From contig JACJZW010000004.1 in the NCBI GenBank assembly GCA_020635355.1, positions 1 to 64,000 on the forward strand: a DNA stretch of 64,000 nt. The letters run 5' to 3'. Origin of the DNA: Flavobacteriales bacterium (GTDB lineage: Bacteria; Bacteroidota; Bacteroidia; NS11-12g; UBA9320). The notes beneath the pieces were generated by a model that ran no database searches, was not told the DNA's origin, and saw only the letters and a program-made list of their open reading frames with translations. Shown piece after piece: positions 59,958-64,000 of the stretch (position 1 is its first letter; each line of letters begins with the position of its first letter). The position numbers were made by a program, and so were the translations under genes.

Positions 59958-60635
59958 GTGGACATTCTTATTGCCGAAGACGAACCCAAACTCGCCAGTT
60001 TCATCAAGCAGGGACTGGAGGAGGAGGGCTTTGATGTTCAGGTATGCTTTGATGGCGATATGGCTGCCCGTGTCCTACGCGGAAAGTCCTTCGACCTCGC
60101 CATTTTCGATCTCATTCTTCCCCTAAAAAACGGATTGGAGCTCTGTAAACTCGCCAAGGAGAAGCACCCTAATATGCCGGTAATCATGCTCACCGCCCTG
60201 GGAACCATGGACGATAAGCTTGCCGGATTTGATGCCGGGGCCGATGATTACATGGTAAAGCCCTTTGAATTTCTGGAACTGTTGGCGCGGATTCGGGCAC
60301 TGTTAAAACGATCGAATCTACCGCTCAAACAAGCCAACGTGCTTAAATACTCCGATCTGGAACTGGATCTGAATATGAAACGCATCACGCGCGGAGGAGA
60401 AACGCATGAACTCACGGCCAAGGAATTTGCTTTGTTGGAATTTCTGATGCGGAATAAGGAGAAGGTGCATGACCGGTTAACCATTGTGGATCAGGTGTGG
60501 GATCTCGGCTTTGATACCGGTACCAATATCGTAGATGTGTACATCACGTTGTTGCGGAAGAAGGTCGACAAAAACCACGACGAAAAGCTCATCCATACCC
60601 GGGTAGGACTGGGATATTACTTCGGGATTCAATAG
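59958..60635 (+). CDS. OmpR-family response regulator
   Basis: 225 residues from the GTG at 59958 (VDILIAEDEPKLASF), which gives the exact receiver start; an ATG at 59847 runs into the divergent gene. Phospho-acceptor Asp51 in LAIFDLILPLKNG, conserved Lys near 101 in MVKPFEFL, and a winged-helix DNA-binding domain at about 130-222 (LTAKEFALLEFLMRN, GTNIVDVYITLLRKKVD). The kinase gene starts four bases downstream. It may regulate the divergent secreted protein gene. A TTCATTTG near-match box (59929-59936) could be the promoter. Confidence 0.96.
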   Translation: MDILIAEDEPKLASFIKQGLEEEGFDVQVCFDGDMAARVLRGKSFDLAIFDLILPLKNGLELCKLAKEKHPNMPVIMLTALGTMDDKLAGFDAGADDYMVKPFEFLELLARIRALLKRSNLPLKQANVLKYSDLELDLNMKRITRGGETHELTAKEFALLEFLMRNKEKVHDRLTIVDQVWDLGFDTGTNIVDVYITLLRKKVDKNHDEKLIHTRVGLGYYFGIQ

Positions 60636-60638
60636 GCT

Positions 60639-62003
60639 ATGAACATCAAGTCCAGACTGGTTGCAAGCTTTGCCGGGACGATGGCCTTCATCCTCATCGT
60701 GACATCGGTGTTGATTTATGTGTTTCAGTCGGGTTACCGAACAGAAGACTTCCACCAGCGCATGATCAACAAAGGCACCAATGCCGCCAAGCTGTTGATC
60801 AAGGTAGATGAGGTAGATGCCAGTATGCTTCGCCGGATCGAAAAAGGAAATCCTACCAATCTCTTTCGTGAGCGCATTGCCATATTTAATTACAAGAATG
60901 AACTCCTGTACTCTTCCGATACCCTGAATGATCCGCGTTTCACGAATGAATTGTTGGATGCCATCCGTTTAAAAGGGGAAGTCACCTTAAAGGGGGATAG
61001 CTCCGAGACCATTGGCTTTTTATTTACGGATCGATATGACCGGTTTGTGGTGCTGGTATCGGCGTATGACATTTTCGGTTTGGCCAAACTCAAAAATCTA
61101 CGGCGGATTCTGTTATATGTAAATGGATTTGCTATTGTGCTGATTCTGTTGGCCGGATGGTTGTTTGCTAATCAGGCCCTGAAACCCTTAAACCGGGTGG
61201 TGTCTGAAGTGGAATCCATCGGCTTTGAAAACCTGTATCAGCGAGTGGATGTGGGAAACGGAAAGGATGAAATTGCCCGATTGGCCATCGCCTTTAATCA
61301 CATGCTGGATCGGTTGGAGCGAGCGTTCAAAAGCCAGAAGAGTTTTATCTCCAATGCCTCCCATGAATTGCGCACGCCACTCACCATTATTTCCGGTGAG
61401 ATTGAAGTGTTGTTGCGAAAAGAGCGCAGTGCGGAGGATTATCGAACTACTCTTAGTTCCGTTCGCGACGAAGTTCAGGTACTCAGCAAGGCGGCCAATC
61501 AATTGCTGATGCTGGCACAAACCGATAATGAATTGCCCCGTCAATCCATGTTGGATGTTCGTATGGATGAATTGGTGTGGACCTGCCGGGAAGATGTTCA
61601 AAAGCGCTACCCCAAGGTGGTGGTGGATGTGGTGATGAATCAAGACGAGGGAGAAGCCTTTGAATACGAGGTACATGGCAATCCCAATTTGCTGCGAACC
61701 CTGGTGGGCAATCTCATGGAAAATGCTGCGAAATATTCCATCGATCAGCGGATGACGGTTAGGCTTTCGTCCGGGGACGATTATTTCCACCTGGAGGTTG
61801 TGAATCATCCCGGAGATCATGAACTGGCTACCCGGGAATTGTTTAATCCCTTCTATCGGGGGGCTAATAGTGCCGGACAACGCGGACACGGATTGGGACT
61901 TTCACTGGTTAAAAACATTGCGGAACGTCACGGAGGAAGCATCCAAATCGACCTAAAGGCCAATGAATTTAGGGTGGTGCTTAACTTGCCTCATCAGGTA
62001 TAA
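60639..62003 (+). CDS. Sensor histidine kinase
   Basis: 454 residues. Two membrane helices (about 8-30 and 157-177) flank a periplasmic sensor of about 125 residues with no recognised fold. HAMP (about 178-230), HisKA with phospho-His242 in SNASHELRTPLT, and HATPase with the N-box NLMENAAKYS, and G-boxes GHGLGLSLVKNIAERHGG follow. The pair with the upstream response regulator is clear. Input is unknown; CusS-like kinases with this layout respond to envelope or metal stress. Confidence 0.95.
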   Translation: MNIKSRLVASFAGTMAFILIVTSVLIYVFQSGYRTEDFHQRMINKGTNAAKLLIKVDEVDASMLRRIEKGNPTNLFRERIAIFNYKNELLYSSDTLNDPRFTNELLDAIRLKGEVTLKGDSSETIGFLFTDRYDRFVVLVSAYDIFGLAKLKNLRRILLYVNGFAIVLILLAGWLFANQALKPLNRVVSEVESIGFENLYQRVDVGNGKDEIARLAIAFNHMLDRLERAFKSQKSFISNASHELRTPLTIISGEIEVLLRKERSAEDYRTTLSSVRDEVQVLSKAANQLLMLAQTDNELPRQSMLDVRMDELVWTCREDVQKRYPKVVVDVVMNQDEGEAFEYEVHGNPNLLRTLVGNLMENAAKYSIDQRMTVRLSSGDDYFHLEVVNHPGDHELATRELFNPFYRGANSAGQRGHGLGLSLVKNIAERHGGSIQIDLKANEFRVVLNLPHQV

Positions 62004-62237
62004 TCGCCTACCAGGCATTAGAGATTTAGTTCCGATCTCAACGTCACGAGGTACGCGCAACTCAGCAACCTATAAATTGAAATTGTATCACCATTGCCAG
62101 AGCGGTGTAACATCGGAATGGCGGGTGGGCGAAAAATAGGCGGAGGATGCGCATTGAAGGCTGATGTTGGCGGCTTGGAGGTCGTTGGCTTGTGCGATGA
62201 GCCAACATGCAGGGCATTCTATTTTTCAGGTTTTTGG

Positions 62238-62257
62238 CCACTTTTTTAAAAAAGTGG
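62238..62257. other. Perfect 20-base palindrome
   Basis: CCACTTTTTT followed directly by AAAAAAGTGG. It lies 230 bases after the histidine kinase gene. Its T/A runs could allow bidirectional termination or protein binding. Confidence 0.7.
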
Positions 62258-62285
62258 TAAGAGTAAAGGGTCACGTTAGCTTTTC

Positions 62286-62316
62286 CCTGCGGCCAATTCT
62301 ATGTGCCGGCCGCAGG
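62286..62316. other. GC-rich stem-loop
   Basis: CCTGCGGCC pairs perfectly with GGCCGCAGG around a 13-base loop. It is 28 bases from the preceding palindrome and has no downstream T run. Confidence 0.75.
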
Positions 62317-62496
62317 AATAAAGACTGTGCTATGAGACGAGCAAATTTTGATTCGTTGAGCGAAGAATGAACAACCACATTCAATGCCCAATTCGGAGTT
62401 GAAGTTTTAATCACTTTTTAATCCGCTTTTAATTCCGCTTTCAGAGCGTGGGTCAACCTTTGAATGGTAAAACAACGACATTTATTTATTACTCAA

Positions 62497-63357
62497 ATGA
62501 AAACACTCATTCAAAACCCAAAACGTGCTGCGCTTATCCTTACTGGATTGATCATCGTGCTCATGGCCGGGTTAACCGGATATTACAAGATGAACGCATC
62601 AAAACTCTCCGGTGCATTAGATGGCGAGAAACTGAAAACAGAAAAATTGCTTTCTGAAAAATTGCAACTGGAAAAAGAAATCGATGGCTTGAACGCCGAT
62701 CTTTCCAAAATCCAAGGCGAAAAGAAAAACCTCGATGCTCAATTGACACTCGAGAAAGAAAAGAGCGCCAAACCAAAAATTGTATACACCAGTGGTGCAT
62801 CGGTTAAAAACCTGAAAAAGGAAATTGAATCGCTGAAAGCGTTGAAGAACAACCTGACCAAACAGTTGGAAGATGCCAATGCCCGTATCGCGGCGATGGA
62901 AAATTCCAAAACCGATATGGAAAATCAGATTGCTTCGCTTACGGCTCAGAACAAGAAAATGAAGGAGGATTTGGCGTTGATGCAATCAACTAATGCCGAT
63001 CAATTTCAAATGGCTGCCTACAAGGGTAAACACGAAAAACAAACCTTGAAGGCTAAGCGAACCAATAAACTATCTACTCGTTTCACCGTTCCGTCTTATG
63101 TTGCTGGTAACGTTGGTTTCAAGGTGGTGATGCCTGACGGTAAGGTAGTTGACAAAACAGCCAAAGGGATGAGCATCATGATCATCAACGATGTAGAAGA
63201 GCAATATGCCAACGTGAACAGTGAAATGGCGCGTGAAACCCTGAAAGAGATTGAGTTGACGTATGCTCCGGATCAAAAGCTTAAATCAGGTACCTACAAA
63301 GTAGAACTCTACAATGGTGGGAATTACATTACAAGTTGTGTTATTAGTCTAAAATAG
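62497..63357 (+). CDS. Membrane-anchored coiled-coil protein
   Basis: 286 residues from the ATG at 62497 (MKTLIQNPKRAALILTGLI). One membrane helix lies at about 11-30. A heptad-rich coiled coil (about 37-185, rich in Leu, Lys and Glu) follows, then a globular beta domain (about 190-286: RFTVPSYVAGNVGFKVVMPDGKVVD in outline, GTYKVELYNGGNYITSCVISLK in outline). Similar Flavobacterial proteins are annotated only as hypothetical. A strong terminator follows. A structural or scaffold role in the periplasm is plausible. Confidence 0.85.
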   Translation: MKTLIQNPKRAALILTGLIIVLMAGLTGYYKMNASKLSGALDGEKLKTEKLLSEKLQLEKEIDGLNADLSKIQGEKKNLDAQLTLEKEKSAKPKIVYTSGASVKNLKKEIESLKALKNNLTKQLEDANARIAAMENSKTDMENQIASLTAQNKKMKEDLALMQSTNADQFQMAAYKGKHEKQTLKAKRTNKLSTRFTVPSYVAGNVGFKVVMPDGKVVDKTAKGMSIMIINDVEEQYANVNSEMARETLKEIELTYAPDQKLKSGTYKVELYNGGNYITSCVISLK

Positions 63358-63383
63358 CCAATTTGGAATCAGGTAAGTGGGAG

Positions 63384-63410
63384 ACCCTCTGCGCAAGCAG
63401 GGGGTTTTTT
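63384..63410 (+). terminator. Rho-independent terminator after the coiled-coil gene
   Basis: ACCCTCTGC pairs with GCAGGGGGT (one G-T pair) around a GCAA tetraloop and is followed by six T residues. It lies 27 bases after the stop codon. Confidence 0.93.
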
Positions 63411-63411
63411 G

Positions 63412-64000
63412 TTAGGTAGCTCCGGCAATTCCAAACGCAACCGAAAACCCAAAGGTATTGGTCCTGACCTTGAACGTATCAGGCGGCCCCCACGGATAAT
63501 CGGTATGGTTAATGGCTTCGTCCCATCGGTACACATTGGGGTTGAGCAGATCAAAACCGTAGTTTAAGGTCAGGGCAATGGCGGCACCACCTTCATCGCC
63601 AATCACCAACTTAACGGCCGGACCTATTCGCAGAACTAAGTGAGATTCCACCACCTTGGACCAATCCTCTTTTTGGGTAGGGTACTCTACCTTCGATTTA
63701 AGTTTAAGCTGACCAAGATCCATTCTGAATCCGCCACCAATCACGGTATTGTTTTCACCTCCAATCCCGCCAATGGTCATGGCAAACATGTTATTCCGAA
63801 GTCGAAGGTGCCGGGTTCCGTAGTTGCCATTTAGATCGGTTCCGGAGGCCTTGCGTTTCTGACCGCGAAACGCCATTTCCATGTCAAACCAGGCATGATT
63901 GAAGCCGGTGCCCAGGCATACCGACATGCCGTCGAGGTAGCCAAATGGTTTCATCTTTTTATCCAACCAGGTCCGTGTTGTGTTGTAATTTTCTACTACG
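63412..64000 (-). CDS. Outer membrane barrel-like protein, 5' end outside the window
   Basis: The frame is open from the stop at 63412 to the window edge (64000), at least 195 codons. A TTG at 63966 is possible as a start but has no signal peptide after it, and the upstream frame stays open, so the gene probably begins beyond the window. Beta-rich strands with glycines (GTGFNHAWFDMEMAFRGQ, TIGGIGGENNTVIGGGFRMD, TNTFGFSVAFGIAGAT at the end) suggest an outer membrane barrel. Family not recognised. Confidence 0.78.
   Translation of the reverse strand, partial: VVENYNTTRTWLDKKMKPFGYLDGMSVCLGTGFNHAWFDMEMAFRGQKRKASGTDLNGNYGTRHLRLRNNMFAMTIGGIGGENNTVIGGGFRMDLGQLKLKSKVEYPTQKEDWSKVVESHLVLRIGPAVKLVIGDEGGAAIALTLNYGFDLLNPNVYRWDEAINHTDYPWGPPDTFKVRTNTFGFSVAFGIAGAT

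Larger units (their letters stand above)
62004..62496. other. Gene-free region with two strong palindromes
   Basis: 493 bases with no convincing gene. It holds the perfect palindrome at 62238-62257 and the stem-loop at 62286-62316, plus near repeats AATCCGCTTTT and AATTCCGCTTT around 62419-62442 and a GGTCAACCT word (62451-62459) shared with the dispersed elements at 34.2 and 41.8 kb. Confidence 0.5.

Noticed and set aside
61188..61889. 233-codon minus-strand ORF inside the histidine kinase gene
   Set aside because: Antisense to HAMP, HisKA and HATPase motifs, with no independent support.
62164..62370. Small plus-strand ORF in the gap after the kinase gene
   Set aside because: It spans both palindromes and has no homology-like motif, signal peptide or promoter.
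1..64000. tRNA, rRNA and insertion sequences
   Set aside because: No gap has a cloverleaf-like tRNA pattern, rRNA sequence, or transposase gene with terminal inverted repeats.

Overview
This 64 kb window is a chromosomal segment from a Bacteroidota bacterium, most likely a marine or freshwater Flavobacteriales-type organism. The evidence is the set of lineage-typical families: PorP/SprF, gliding-associated type B and type A C-terminal sorting domains of type IX secretion (T9SS), DUF6913 between ligA and dapA, DUF5777, DUF5723, DUF6029 and DUF6364, lipoproteins with acidic residues after the lipobox cysteine, and repeated use of the Bacteroidota -7 promoter box TAnnTTTG instead of a -10 TATAAT. 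Clear Shine-Dalgarno sequences are rare, and several genes start with GTG or TTG. No rRNA, tRNA, CRISPR array or insertion sequence was seen.

Layout. 1-1.2 kb: a tyrosine recombinase on the minus strand, with attC-like sequence beyond its 3' end running off the window edge. 1.3-5.5 kb: a minus-strand meta-cleavage lower pathway (mhpD, mhpF, mhpE, xylI-like decarboxylase, FAH-family protein) that turns 4-oxalocrotonate or 2-oxopent-4-enoate into pyruvate and acetyl-CoA. 5.5-10.4 kb: a T9SS pair, a 1158-residue beta-helix/PKD adhesin-like protein and a PorP/SprF barrel with a C-terminal SPOR domain. 10.5-14 kb: ligA, DUF6913 and dapA in one overlapping operon. 14-16 kb: two haem-binding lipoproteins and a DUF5777 barrel. 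16-24 kb: a DUF6029 barrel, lhgO, a LytTR regulator, DUF2461, a membrane-anchored SRPBCC-GyrI protein and a DUF5723-TSP3-SPOR outer membrane protein. 24-33 kb: membrane and SRPBCC proteins, a DinB-like protein, an ECF sigma factor with a probable membrane partner, and two T9SS cargo proteins.

33-41 kb: a fused E1 alpha/beta 2-oxoacid dehydrogenase with a membrane protein, a sterol desaturase family enzyme, lipoproteins, a cyclophilin and an Mpo1-like protein. 41-46 kb: a START-like protein, DUF1801, a DUF6364-PIN toxin-antitoxin pair with a visible operator, a Pif1/RecD-like helicase and TerC. 46-50 kb: a tandem repeat array, an N-terminal OmpA-domain protein, an epimerase-type threonine dehydrogenase and a GT4 glycosyltransferase. 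50.6-56 kb: a tight operon of anmK, a T9SS cargo, a Glu/Leu-type dehydrogenase and an S41 protease. 56-59 kb: two tiny lipoproteins, der and a HigBA-like pair. 59-64 kb: an unknown secreted protein divergent from an OmpR-type two-component system, a coiled-coil protein and a partial barrel protein.

Most of the window is ordinary housekeeping and envelope biology. The parts least explained by known genes are non-coding: the integron-like edge, a roughly 105 bp tandem array at 46.2-46.5 kb, a dispersed degenerate element at 34.1 and 41.7 kb, and a long bulged hairpin at 39.1 kb. I did not find a multi-gene system that I can defend as a wholly new biological machine.
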